64,000 nt of DNA from Hydrogenophaga aromaticivorans (GTDB lineage Bacteria > Pseudomonadota > Gammaproteobacteria > Burkholderiales > Burkholderiaceae_C), in NCBI RefSeq assembly GCF_013387465.1, contig NZ_VYGV01000006.1, forward strand, positions 591,638 to 655,637, written 5' to 3'. Of the stretch, positions 1-8,360 are shown in pieces. A program made the translations under genes and the position numbers. Numbering within the stretch: position 1 is the stretch's first letter; each line of letters opens with the position of its first letter. The notes beneath the pieces were generated by a model. It saw only the letters and a program-made list of their open reading frames with translations. It was not told where the DNA came from and made no database searches.

Positions 1-2
1 TA

Positions 3-200
3 ACGGTCACGCTCACCGTGGATTTCATCCGTGCGGTCGGCACAGGAATCCTGTTTGCATCGGCAACGCCTGACCACATCGGCAAGACGCTGGCCTATGT
101 GTCGGTGAAGGTCACGCTCGACGCACTCGACGGAGACATCGTGTCGCGCGGCATCGGCACCTACCGCATCTACACCAAGTCACTGGTCAAAGCGGTCTGA
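3..200 (+). CDS. Hotdog-fold thioesterase (PaaI-like), 3' end only
   Basis: This is the C-terminal ~65 residues of a gene whose start lies before the window; the frame is open from base 3 to the TGA at 198-200. The segment reads as alternating beta strands (TVTLTVDFIRAV, then YVSVKVTLDALDGDIVSRG and a final GTYRIY strand), the usual end of a PaaI/acyl-CoA thioesterase hotdog domain. Such enzymes hydrolyse acyl-CoA esters and often relieve CoA trapping in catabolic clusters, which fits the neighbourhood. It converges with the racemase gene at 365; the 164 bases between them hold no recognisable gene. Substrate unknown; active-site residues lie outside the window. Confidence 0.6.
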   Translation, partial: TVTLTVDFIRAVGTGILFASATPDHIGKTLAYVSVKVTLDALDGDIVSRGIGTYRIYTKSLVKAV

Positions 201-364
201 TCGGTGCTCGGCGGAGACCGCCCGGCAAAGCACTGCCGCTCAATGCAAATGATCATCGGGCGGCGGAAGGATTTTCAGCTCGCGGTTGATGCGTTCGATT
301 TGGTCGGGCTGAAACTGCGTCGAATGCCTGTGGTCCATTTTCCCCAGCCCCCACCATTCTTCGA

Positions 365-1465
365 CTACAAGAGTTCGTCGTCGTGTTCGCCAATGAACGG
401 TGCGGGGCCTGGGCGATCAGTCACCGTCCGGCTGAACCTTGGTGCCGGCGAAGGTTGGAGCACGCCGTCTCGCTCAAAGAAAGTGCCGCGCGCGCTGTTG
501 TGTGGATGATGTGCAGCCTCTTCCAGAGTCAGCACCGGCGCAAAGCACACGTCGGTCCCTTCCAGCAACGCACACCAGTGCGTGCTCGGCTGGGTGCGGA
601 AGATGTCGGTGACCTGGCGTTTGAGTGTCGGCCAGACGGCCGGATCGCGTTGCCGTTGAAACTCGGGATCGCTGATGCCCAGCTTCTCCAGCAGCAGCAC
701 ATAGAATTGGGGTTCCAGTGATGCGATCGAGATCCATTTCCCGTCAGCGCACTCATAGGTGTCGTAGAAATGCGATCCGCCATCCAACAGGTTGGCCTGC
801 CGCTCATTCTTCCACATTCCCAGCGCCTTGAGGTCGCAGACGATGGAGGTCAGCAGCGCAGCGCCGTCGGTGATCGCAGCATCGACCACCTGACCATGGC
901 CAGAGGAGCGCGCTTCAAGCAAAGCGCAAACGATGCCAAAGGCTAGAATCATGCCGCCGCCGCCCAGGTCGCCAACCATCGCCGGCGGCGCTACTGGCCC
1001 GCCGTCCGAGCGGCCAATCATGCTGAGCGCGCCCGACAGCGCAATGTAGTTGATGTCATGCCCGGCGGCCTGCGCGAGCGGGCCGTCCTGACCCCAGCCG
1101 GTCATGCGTCCGTAGACGAGTCGCGGGTGGCGTGCCAGCAGCACGTCCGGGCCCAATCCCAGCCGCTCCATCACGCCCGGGCGAAAACCCTCGATGATCG
1201 CGTCGGCCCCGTCGACCAGCTCCAGCACCCGCTGTACGTCTGCGGGCGACTTCAGATCGACCGCCACCGAACGCCGGCCGCGGTGCAGCACGCTGCGCCG
1301 ACCACTGGCCAGGAAGGCGCCTTCCCCGCGGTCTTTGCCCTTGTCGGCCTTGCGGTCCAGGCGGATCACGTCCGCACCCATGTCGGACAGCATCATCGCG
1401 CAGAACGGTCCGGGGCCGATGCCGCCGAACTCGATCACTTTCAACCCCTGCAAGGGACCACTCAT
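365..1465 (-). CDS. Alpha-methylacyl-CoA racemase (CaiB/BaiF family)
   Basis: 366-residue class III CoA-transferase fold protein. The N-terminal CoA-binding Rossmann motif is visible (GADVIRLDR at about residue 30). The two residues that separate racemases from transferases are both present: His136 in GHDINY and Asp166 in VGDLGGGG, matching the catalytic His/Asp pair of mycobacterial and mammalian AMACR. The family epimerises 2-methylacyl-CoA esters so that stereospecific acyl-CoA dehydrogenases can act. It is the last gene of the minus-strand transporter/beta-oxidation operon, 47 bases after livF, which implies a substrate with an alpha-methyl branch. The start codon is preceded by a GGAGT-type ribosome site. 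Assignment as racemase rather than transferase rests on the motifs and is fairly secure. Confidence 0.82.
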   Translation of the reverse strand: MSGPLQGLKVIEFGGIGPGPFCAMMLSDMGADVIRLDRKADKGKDRGEGAFLASGRRSVLHRGRRSVAVDLKSPADVQRVLELVDGADAIIEGFRPGVMERLGLGPDVLLARHPRLVYGRMTGWGQDGPLAQAAGHDINYIALSGALSMIGRSDGGPVAPPAMVGDLGGGGMILAFGIVCALLEARSSGHGQVVDAAITDGAALLTSIVCDLKALGMWKNERQANLLDGGSHFYDTYECADGKWISIASLEPQFYVLLLEKLGISDPEFQRQRDPAVWPTLKRQVTDIFRTQPSTHWCALLEGTDVCFAPVLTLEEAAHHPHNSARGTFFERDGVLQPSPAPRFSRTVTDRPGPAPFIGEHDDELL

Positions 1466-1512
1466 TTGTCGTTACTCCTGAAACTGAATTAGAACCACCA
1501 GCCATCCGTCTG

Positions 1513-2373
1513 TTACCCCAGCCAGCGCTTGCGCCGCTTGTAGTGCTTGACCTCGCGAAAGCTCTTGCGCACCCCCTCGCGATCGAGGCCGAGATAGAAC
1601 TCGCGCACGTCCTCGTTGTCGCGCAGTTCCTGGGCCTGCCCCTCCAGCACGATGCGACCGCTCTCCATGACATAACCATAGTCGGCGATCTCCAGGGCCA
1701 CGCGTGTGTTTTGTTCGACGATGAGCAGCGACAGCCCCTGCTCACGCAGGTGACGCAGCACGCTGAAGACTTCCTCGACCATGCGCGGCGCCAGCCCGAG
1801 TGACGGCTCGTCGATCAGCATGAGTTTCGGCTCGGCCATGATCGCGCGCCCGATCACCAGCATTTGCTGCTCGCCGCCCGACAGATAACCGGCCGTGCGT
1901 TTTCGCAGGTCGGCCAGGCGCGGAATCGCTTCGTACACGCTGTCCATCGCACGGCGCATCGCCTGCGCCGATGGAAACATGTGGCCGCCGATGATGAGGT
2001 TTTGCTCGACCGTCATGTGCTGCAGCACGCGCCGGCCTTCCATCACATGAACCAGACCACCGCGCACCACGGTCGCCGGGTTGTGCCCCTGAATCGGTCG
2101 GCCGTCGAAGGTGATCGCCCCCCCTGAGACGCGGCCATCTTCCGAGTCAATGACGCCGGAGATGGCCTTGAGGGTGGTGCTCTTGCCTGCGCCGTTGGCG
2201 CCCAGCAGCGCCACACATCCGCCTTCGGGGACCTGCATCGACACGCCCTTGAGCGCCAGGATCACCTCGGCATACAGCACCTCGACGTTGGACAGCGTCA
2301 GCACCGCCGGATTGGCGGCCGCATGGGGCGTGGTCCGTTGATCCGGTGCTGCAGCAAGGGCTGAATTCACCAT
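1513..2373 (-). CDS. livF: Branched-chain-type ABC transporter ATP-binding protein LivF
   Basis: 286-residue ATPase of the HAAT (branched-chain amino acid type) ABC family. Walker A is GANGAGKST, the signature LSGGEQQML and Walker B LMLIDEPSLGL are all intact, and the C-terminal half has the LivF-style VEQN and YVMESGRI elements. It pairs with LivG (7557-8357) to energise LivH/LivM. The start overlaps the end of the binding-protein gene by 7 bases, so translation is probably coupled. The N-terminus is about 25 residues longer than in a minimal LivF and the C-terminus adds a basic tail (YKRRKRW). In catabolic clusters this transporter family usually imports aromatic or aliphatic carboxylates rather than amino acids. 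Confidence 0.88.
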   Translation of the reverse strand: MVNSALAAAPDQRTTPHAAANPAVLTLSNVEVLYAEVILALKGVSMQVPEGGCVALLGANGAGKSTTLKAISGVIDSEDGRVSGGAITFDGRPIQGHNPATVVRGGLVHVMEGRRVLQHMTVEQNLIIGGHMFPSAQAMRRAMDSVYEAIPRLADLRKRTAGYLSGGEQQMLVIGRAIMAEPKLMLIDEPSLGLAPRMVEEVFSVLRHLREQGLSLLIVEQNTRVALEIADYGYVMESGRIVLEGQAQELRDNEDVREFYLGLDREGVRKSFREVKHYKRRKRWLG

Positions 2374-3596
2374 TTGGGCACCATTGGGACGGCCACATCG
2401 CCCGCCGCCCGAACGACCTTGCCGTCCTTCATGGTCACGATGTTGACCTTGGCGGTGCCGGTGGGGAAGGGGTTGTCGTTGCTGAAGTCCGCGCCTGGCA
2501 GTATGCCCATCAGGTCGTTGCTGGTGAACTGGCTGTTCATCAAGGTCTCGCGCACGGATTCACCGGTGACTTTGCCGGCGCCCTTGGCCTTGATGGTGGC
2601 TTCAATCGCGCGCACGGCCACGATGGTTTGTCCAAGACCCATGATGGTCATGGCATTCCAGGTCGATTTCAGGCCGTGCTTTTCCTGCAACATGCTGTAG
2701 AACTGGCGTGCGGTCGAGTCACTTTCGCTGGCATCGGCGATGGCACCCACCTCGAAATCACCGGCAAAGCCGTTCGGGTCGCCCAGTGCCTTGGATGATC
2801 CCACCAAGCCGTTGTGCAGCGAGAGCATGATCGGGACGTTTTTACCCAGCGCCTGCAGCGCACGCTTGGTGGCCACGGCCTGCGCGGTGTTGGTCTGGAT
2901 CACGATCACGTCGGTGCCAGCGTTGACCAGGCGACGCACTGCCAGGGTCACGTCGGCCGGTTGCACTTCGGTCCAGACCGCCTCGACGAAGGTGGCCTTG
3001 TCGGGGTTGGCTTTGGTGAAGCTTTGCAGGCCCTTGGCCATGTCGGCATAGGCGGGTGTGGCTTCGGAGGTGATGATCGCCACCTTGACAGGGCGCTTGC
3101 CATCGAGTTTGGTGGTGCGGAACCATTCCAGGAATCCGCCCGCCTCATGGGCGTAGGTGGGGCGCAGGTTCAGGGCCCATTGGTTGGGTTTCCATCCGAA
3201 GCCGTAGGTGGCGGTGCTCATGAGCATGGGGATCTTGTCTTCCGGCAAGCGCTGCTGCAGCGCGGCGGCATCCGGGCCGCCGAGGCCGAGCAGGAGCGCG
3301 GGTTTGACTTCGGCCTTGATGCCGGGCCACAGGCTGGCGGTTTGAGCCACGTCGTAGCGCGTGTCGAAGGTTTTGACGACGATCTGCACGTTGAGCTTGC
3401 TACCGACTTCCTTGTTCCACCACTCGATCACGGCGAGTCGCCCGCCTTGCATCTGTGGCATGACGTTGGCGTAGGGGCCGGCGAAGTCGGCAAAGGCGGC
3501 CACGTTGATCGTCGTCGTTTGCGCGTGGGCGGGCGCGTTCAGCAGCAGGCCAGTGGCCAGGGCGGTCGTGAGTTTCAGAAAGGTTTTGCGTTGCAT
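2367..3596 (-). CDS. Periplasmic substrate-binding protein of HAAT ABC transporter
   Basis: 409 residues with a clear signal peptide: a charged start (MQRK), a hydrophobic core (LATGLLLNA) and an AHAQ cleavage site near residue 26. The mature part is a type I periplasmic binding fold like LivJ/LivK or Amt-type carboxylate binders (FADFAGPYANV near the N-terminus; ALLGLGG-type beta strands further on). It would capture the pathway substrate in the periplasm and deliver it to LivH/LivM. GGAGA sits just before the ATG. Its gene follows livM with 71 bases between, a G-rich stretch, and overlaps livF by 7. The ligand cannot be read from sequence; the CoA ligase encoded within the same transporter operon argues for a carboxylic acid. 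Confidence 0.85.
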   Translation of the reverse strand: MQRKTFLKLTTALATGLLLNAPAHAQTTTINVAAFADFAGPYANVMPQMQGGRLAVIEWWNKEVGSKLNVQIVVKTFDTRYDVAQTASLWPGIKAEVKPALLLGLGGPDAAALQQRLPEDKIPMLMSTATYGFGWKPNQWALNLRPTYAHEAGGFLEWFRTTKLDGKRPVKVAIITSEATPAYADMAKGLQSFTKANPDKATFVEAVWTEVQPADVTLAVRRLVNAGTDVIVIQTNTAQAVATKRALQALGKNVPIMLSLHNGLVGSSKALGDPNGFAGDFEVGAIADASESDSTARQFYSMLQEKHGLKSTWNAMTIMGLGQTIVAVRAIEATIKAKGAGKVTGESVRETLMNSQFTSNDLMGILPGADFSNDNPFPTGTAKVNIVTMKDGKVVRAAGDVAVPMVPKW

Positions 3597-3667
3597 GCTT
3601 GTCTCCAGTGGTGGTGGTGGTGAGGAAAAGGGGCGGGGGGAATTGCGACTCGCTGTGCCGGGCGGGC

Positions 3668-4720
3668 TCAGTGGTGAAACGGCCAGAGCCGGTAGTTGGC
3701 TTTCAGGATGTTCCAGCGGTGCATCAGGCCTTTCGGTTCAAGCAGCAGGAACAGCGTGATGATGAGGCCGAGAAACACATTCATGCTGGCGAAGATCAGG
3801 TCGCTGCTCAGGCTGGGAATTCGCTCGACCAGGTCGGGGCCCAGACTGGTGATGACTTCTTGGACGCCCCGGATGAGCACGGTGCCGATCAGTGCCCCGA
3901 CGATCGAACCGAGCCCGCCGACGATCATCATGGCAATGAACCAGATCGAGTTGAACAGCGTGAACTGGTCGACCGAGACGAAGCGCACCTGGTAGGCCCA
4001 CAGGGCACCGCCGATGCCAGCGTAAAAAGCGCCGAGCACAAAGGCGCGCGACTTGGCGCCGGCCACGTCGATGCCCATCATGCCGGCGGCCACATCGTCG
4101 TCGCGCACGGCGACGAAGGCGCGCCCGTGGCGGCTGCGCAGGATGCCGAAAGCGCCGAATACCATCACCATGGTGACGACAAGAAACAGGTAATACAGAG
4201 AACGGTCGGTGTTGAACAAAAATGTGCCCAGCCTCGCAGGCTCCAGGCTGAAACCATTGACGCCGCCGAGCCAGGATGAGGGCAGGTTCAGGACAACGAA
4301 GTGAAAGATGAACTGGGCCGCGATGGTGGTCAGTGCGAGGTAGAAACCCTTGATGCGTTTCGCTGTCATGCCGAACAGCCAACCGGCCAGCGCAGCCACC
4401 AGGCCGGCAACCGGCACCGCCACCCAGAACGGCAGCCCGGCCTTGACCTCGACCACACTGGCGGCGTAGGCACCGACCCCCATGAAGGCAGCCTGGCCCA
4501 GGTTGATCTGCCCGGCGTAGCCGGTGGTGATTTGCAGCCCGACCACCACGATGGACGTGACCAGCATCAGGTTGGCTACGGCTACCAGACGCTCCGAGGC
4601 GAACCAGGGGAGGATCAGCAGAATGACAATGAACAGCGCCAGGGTGACCCACTGGGCGCGCGTGCGGATCAGCGCGCGGTCGCGCGCATAGCTGGTGGAA
4701 AAAATGCCGGATGGATCCAT
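3668..4720 (-). CDS. livM: HAAT ABC transporter permease LivM
   Basis: 350-residue inner-membrane permease with about nine hydrophobic helices, beginning after a cytoplasmic N-terminal tail (WVTLALFIVILLILPWF is the first helix). The LivM-type GYAGQINLGQAAFMGVGAY segment, conserved in this family, is present, as is the EAA-like cytoplasmic loop around RSRHGRAFVAVRDDD. It forms the translocation pore with LivH. The ATG is 3 bases after the livH stop, so the genes are co-translated. Length and topology are normal. Confidence 0.87.
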   Translation of the reverse strand: MDPSGIFSTSYARDRALIRTRAQWVTLALFIVILLILPWFASERLVAVANLMLVTSIVVVGLQITTGYAGQINLGQAAFMGVGAYAASVVEVKAGLPFWVAVPVAGLVAALAGWLFGMTAKRIKGFYLALTTIAAQFIFHFVVLNLPSSWLGGVNGFSLEPARLGTFLFNTDRSLYYLFLVVTMVMVFGAFGILRSRHGRAFVAVRDDDVAAGMMGIDVAGAKSRAFVLGAFYAGIGGALWAYQVRFVSVDQFTLFNSIWFIAMMIVGGLGSIVGALIGTVLIRGVQEVITSLGPDLVERIPSLSSDLIFASMNVFLGLIITLFLLLEPKGLMHRWNILKANYRLWPFHH

Positions 4721-4723
4721 GGG

Positions 4724-5611
4724 TCAGACTCTTTCAATGCGTTTCCAGCCGAACATGCCGGTCGGACGAACAACCAGCACCACCAGCATGAAGCTATAGG
4801 GGACGACGGCAGCGGCACTGCCACCGATCAGCGGGTCGATGTAGGCGGCGGTCAGTCCCTGCACGACCCCGACGATGATGCCCGCCAGCAGCAGGCCGCC
4901 GATGGATTCGAGCCCTGCCAGCAGGGCCACCGGCAGGGCGGCGAAGCCGATTTCGGAGGACAGGAATGTCAGCGACTTGCCGCTCAGGTAGACCATCGAA
5001 GTGATGACCGACAGCACACCGCCCAGCGCCCAGGCGAAGGCGATGGAGCGGCGCACGCTGATGCCCATGGCCAGAGCGATCTGGTGGTCCTCGGCCACCG
5101 CCGACATCGCCAGTCCGGTGCGGCTGCGGTTGAAAAACCAGTGCAGCGCCACCGCCGCCAGCACCGCGATGAGGCCACCAATGGCGAGCGAGCGCGGGAT
5201 GATCATCTCGCCCAAGATGATGGGCGTGAGGGGAAAGATGGCGGGGAACTGGCGCTCCTGCGGACCCCAAATCACCAGCACCAGGCCGCGCATCAGGATC
5301 AGCAGCCCGATGGTGACCATGATCATCGAGAACACCGACTCGCCAATCAGCCGCCTGAACAGCAGCCTTTCAATCGCCAGCCCGATCAGCACCGAAATGC
5401 CCAGTGCAACGGCGATGCCCAGCGCCGGATGCATGCCGCGCGACTGGATCGCCCACCACAGCAGGAAGGCGCCCAGCACGATCATCTCGCCGATCGCCAT
5501 GTTGAAGACCTTGCTGGCGCGGTAGATGACGACAAAGCCCATGGCCACCAGCGAATACAGCAGGCCGAGCAGCGCGCCGTTGATGGTGTAGTTGATGAAT
5601 TCGATGATCAT
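4724..5611 (-). CDS. livH: HAAT ABC transporter permease LivH
   Basis: 295-residue integral membrane permease of the LivH type, with eight or so hydrophobic segments and the typical N-terminal INGALLGLLYSLVAMG helix followed by VIYRASKVFNMAIGE. The EAA-loop-like SAVAEDHQIALAMGI region lies near the middle. It pairs with LivM. The start overlaps the end of the upstream acyl-CoA ligase gene by 4 bases (ATGA-type junction), which ties transport and CoA activation into one transcript. Nothing unusual in length. Confidence 0.87.
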   Translation of the reverse strand: MIIEFINYTINGALLGLLYSLVAMGFVVIYRASKVFNMAIGEMIVLGAFLLWWAIQSRGMHPALGIAVALGISVLIGLAIERLLFRRLIGESVFSMIMVTIGLLILMRGLVLVIWGPQERQFPAIFPLTPIILGEMIIPRSLAIGGLIAVLAAVALHWFFNRSRTGLAMSAVAEDHQIALAMGISVRRSIAFAWALGGVLSVITSMVYLSGKSLTFLSSEIGFAALPVALLAGLESIGGLLLAGIIVGVVQGLTAAYIDPLIGGSAAAVVPYSFMLVVLVVRPTGMFGWKRIERV

Positions 5612-7560
5612 GGGGTGTGTGTTCCTTCAATGTCGGTGGCCACCACGGTTGCGCGCAACGCGCCTTGGCGGCCGTCCTGGTAGGTCACGGCTATTTCGCA
5701 GGCAATGTCGGCGACACCTGCATACAGTCCGTCAATCAGCGCTCCATAGCGCACCTCGAGAAACTCTCGGCGCAGCTTGCGCGTGCGGGTGAGTTCGCCT
5801 TCGTCGGGGTCGAGCTCCTTCGGAAAATTGGCGAAACGCACCACCCGCGAGCTCTCGGGCAGCAGTTTGTTGATGCGGCGGATTTCGCCCTGCACCAGTT
5901 GCCGCACCTCGGGCCGCTGCGACAGGTCGGTGAAGGTGGAGAATGCAATGCGCCGCTCCTCGGCCCAGCGGCTGGTCACCGCCATGTCGATGTTGATCAG
6001 CGCTCCAACCCAAGGCCGGGTGGTGTCGCCCAGCACCATCACATCCTTGATGAAGGGCGAAAAGCGCAAACGCGTCTCGATGAACTGCGGGGGATACGAG
6101 TGACCGCTGGCGAGTTTGACCAGGTGTTCCACGCGGTCGAGGTACACGAGTTCTCCGCGCTCGGTCTTGCGCACTGCGTCACCGCTGACGTACCAGCCAT
6201 CGCGCTGGATGCTGGCGGTTTTGTCGGGCTTGCCCCAGTAGCCGAGAAAGCCGGTGCCGCCGCGCAGCAGCAGCTCGCCGTTGTCCTCGATGCGCGATTC
6301 CAGCGGCGCGCCGAAGGCTGGGTCCACATCCAGCAGCGGGCCCACGGTTTCGAGGTCGTAGCGCTCGCCGCGGTGGCCAGCAATCAGACCAAACTCCGAG
6401 CAGCCATAAATATTGCGCAAATGGACGCCCATGGCGTGAAACAAACGAAACACGTCGGGCGCCATGGCGGTGCCGCCTGAAACCGCGACGTCGCTGCGAA
6501 CAAAGCCGAACTGATCGCGCACCGGACGCAGGGCCAGCGCTTCGGCCACCGGCAGCAGCAGGCGCGACAGCCACGGTGCCGTGCGCCCTTCGAGCCGCGC
6601 CACATGCACGTCGTGGCCGATGCGAATGCCCCAGCGGTAGATGCCCCGTGCCATCCAGCTCGCGGCGAGCATGCGCGCCTCGATGGTGGCGGCGATGTTT
6701 TCCCACTGACGCGGTCCGAACAGCACGATGTGTGGCGCAAGTTCGCGCAGGTTGGGCAAGACCTGGTCGGGGCCCTCCGGGAAGTTGACCACCAGGGGCG
6801 TGATCAGCCCGAGGGTCACGCCCAGCAACTGCTCGGTGATCCAGGCCAGCGGCGTGTAAGACAAATATTCCATGCCGGGTTGTATCGGCAACGAACTCTT
6901 CATTCGCATCGCGTTGTCCATCAGCCAACGGTGGCTGATCATCACGCCCTTGGGCTTGCTGGTGGTGCCGGAGGTGTAGGTCAGTAGCGCCAGATCGTCC
7001 GCCTGGCCGGCGTTGACTTCACGTTCGAAACGCAGCGGGTGCTTCTCGTGCTGACGCCGACCTTCAGCGGTCAGGTCATCAAAGGATTGCAGCAGCGGAT
7101 GCCGGTACGACCACATGCCCGAGTTGTCCCAGTAGGCGATGCCCTGGATATCAGGCAGCGGCTCCAGCAGCGCGAGCGCCTTGTCAACCTGCTCCTGATC
7201 CTGCGCGAAGATGAAACGGGCCTTTGAATCCTCGCACAGGTAATGCAATTCGTCGACGGTGGCATCTGGGTAGACCGACACGGTTTTGGCGCCCAGTGAC
7301 TGGGCCGCAAACAGCGCCCAGTAATGCTCGGGTTCGTTCTCGCCGATCACGATCGCGGTATCGCCGCGCTGCAGGCCCTGCGCCGCCGCGCCAAGCGCAA
7401 TGCTGCGCGTGCGATCAAACACGTCGGCCCATGTATGGCAGCGCCACATACCTTTGCGCTTGACGCGCTGCGCCAGCAGTTGCGGATGTTCCCGGGCGTG
7501 GGCGAACAACTTCTGCGGCAGGGTCATGACGACTTCCGGGGTGGGGTAGGTCGCGCTCAT
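5608..7560 (-). CDS. AMP-dependent long-chain-type acyl-CoA ligase (FadD15-like)
   Basis: 650-residue ANL-superfamily ligase. The phosphate-binding motif TYTSGTTSKPKGV lies near residue 215, the adenine-binding YGCSEFG near 400, and WYVSGD plus the YLDR hinge near 480. Its length and the insertions place it with the FadD15/bubblegum type rather than with ~530-aa short-chain ligases. It makes an acyl-CoA from a free acid, ATP and CoA. It lies between livG (4-base overlap) and livH (4-base overlap), so uptake and activation are co-expressed; ligases of this size inside liv operons are also known in aromatic-acid clusters of betaproteobacteria. This suggests vectorial acylation of the imported acid, but the substrate is unknown. 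Confidence 0.85.
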   Translation of the reverse strand: MSATYPTPEVVMTLPQKLFAHAREHPQLLAQRVKRKGMWRCHTWADVFDRTRSIALGAAAQGLQRGDTAIVIGENEPEHYWALFAAQSLGAKTVSVYPDATVDELHYLCEDSKARFIFAQDQEQVDKALALLEPLPDIQGIAYWDNSGMWSYRHPLLQSFDDLTAEGRRQHEKHPLRFEREVNAGQADDLALLTYTSGTTSKPKGVMISHRWLMDNAMRMKSSLPIQPGMEYLSYTPLAWITEQLLGVTLGLITPLVVNFPEGPDQVLPNLRELAPHIVLFGPRQWENIAATIEARMLAASWMARGIYRWGIRIGHDVHVARLEGRTAPWLSRLLLPVAEALALRPVRDQFGFVRSDVAVSGGTAMAPDVFRLFHAMGVHLRNIYGCSEFGLIAGHRGERYDLETVGPLLDVDPAFGAPLESRIEDNGELLLRGGTGFLGYWGKPDKTASIQRDGWYVSGDAVRKTERGELVYLDRVEHLVKLASGHSYPPQFIETRLRFSPFIKDVMVLGDTTRPWVGALINIDMAVTSRWAEERRIAFSTFTDLSQRPEVRQLVQGEIRRINKLLPESSRVVRFANFPKELDPDEGELTRTRKLRREFLEVRYGALIDGLYAGVADIACEIAVTYQDGRQGALRATVVATDIEGTHTP

Positions 7561-8357
7561 GCCGCAGCTCCCAGGTAGGCCTGGATCACGGCCGGGTCGG
7601 CCTGCACCTGTGCCGGCGTGCCGTCGGCGATCTTGCGGCCGAAGTCGAGCACCGCCACGCGGTCAGCCAGATCCATGACCACCCCCATGTCGTGCTCCAC
7701 CAGCACCACTGGGATGCGCTTGGCCTCGCGCACATCGATGATGAAGCGGGCCAGGTCTTCTTTTTCTTCGGTGTTCATACCGGCCATCGGTTCATCCATT
7801 AGCAGCACCTTGGGTTCCATCGCCAACGCACGGCCCAGGTCAACGCGCTTGCGAAGACCGTAGCCGAGTGCGCCTACCGGCTGGTGGCGGATGTTTTCAA
7901 TTTCAAGGAAGTCGATGATTTCCTCGACCGCTTCCCGGTGCAGGGTTTCTTCACGCTGGGTCCAGGGAAAGTAGAGAAATGCCTGTGCCAGATTTGATCG
8001 CATCTGGCTGTAGCGGCCGACCAGGATGTTGTCGATCACGCTCATGTTGGAGAACAAATGGGTGCCCTGAAAAGTGCGCACCACACCATCGCGCGCGATC
8101 TCATGCACCGCGCGGCCTTTGATGTTTTGACCACGGTAGTGCACGCTGCCTTGTTGCGGCAGGTAAAAGCCGCTGAGCACATTCATCAGCGAGCTCTTGC
8201 CTGCACCGTTGGGTCCAATGATGGCCAGCAGCTCGTTGTCACGCACATCGATGGCGACCTCGGCCAGCGCGGTGACACCGCCAAAGCGCAAGGTGATGTC
8301 CCGCGCCTGCAGCACCGAAGCCTCGCTGGACGGGCTATTCAAGGAGTTAGAGGTCAT
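7557..8357 (-). CDS. livG: HAAT ABC transporter ATP-binding protein LivG
   Basis: 266-residue ATPase. Walker A GPNGAGKSS, the LivG-typical NVLSGFYLPQ downstream of it, a signature that reads LGYGLRKRV in place of the usual LSYGQQRR, Walker B VLLMDEPMAGM, and the switch His in LVEHDMGVVMDL are visible. The MAGMN following Walker B and the C-terminal IQAYLG tail are diagnostic of LivG. It partners LivF. The gene starts 3 bases after the acyl-CoA dehydrogenase stop and overlaps the ligase by 4 bases. The altered signature sequence is a common variant in catabolic liv systems and probably harmless. Confidence 0.87.
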   Translation of the reverse strand: MTSNSLNSPSSEASVLQARDITLRFGGVTALAEVAIDVRDNELLAIIGPNGAGKSSLMNVLSGFYLPQQGSVHYRGQNIKGRAVHEIARDGVVRTFQGTHLFSNMSVIDNILVGRYSQMRSNLAQAFLYFPWTQREETLHREAVEEIIDFLEIENIRHQPVGALGYGLRKRVDLGRALAMEPKVLLMDEPMAGMNTEEKEDLARFIIDVREAKRIPVVLVEHDMGVVMDLADRVAVLDFGRKIADGTPAQVQADPAVIQAYLGAAA

Positions 8358-8360
8358 GGG

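Noticed and set aside
3605..3650. GTGGTG-rich tract between livM and the binding-protein gene
   Set aside because: A short simple-sequence stretch of low complexity; too short and irregular for a functional repeat claim.
4301..5683. 460-residue plus-strand frame over LivM/LivH
   Set aside because: Gln/His/Asp-rich antisense of two membrane permeases; no family features.
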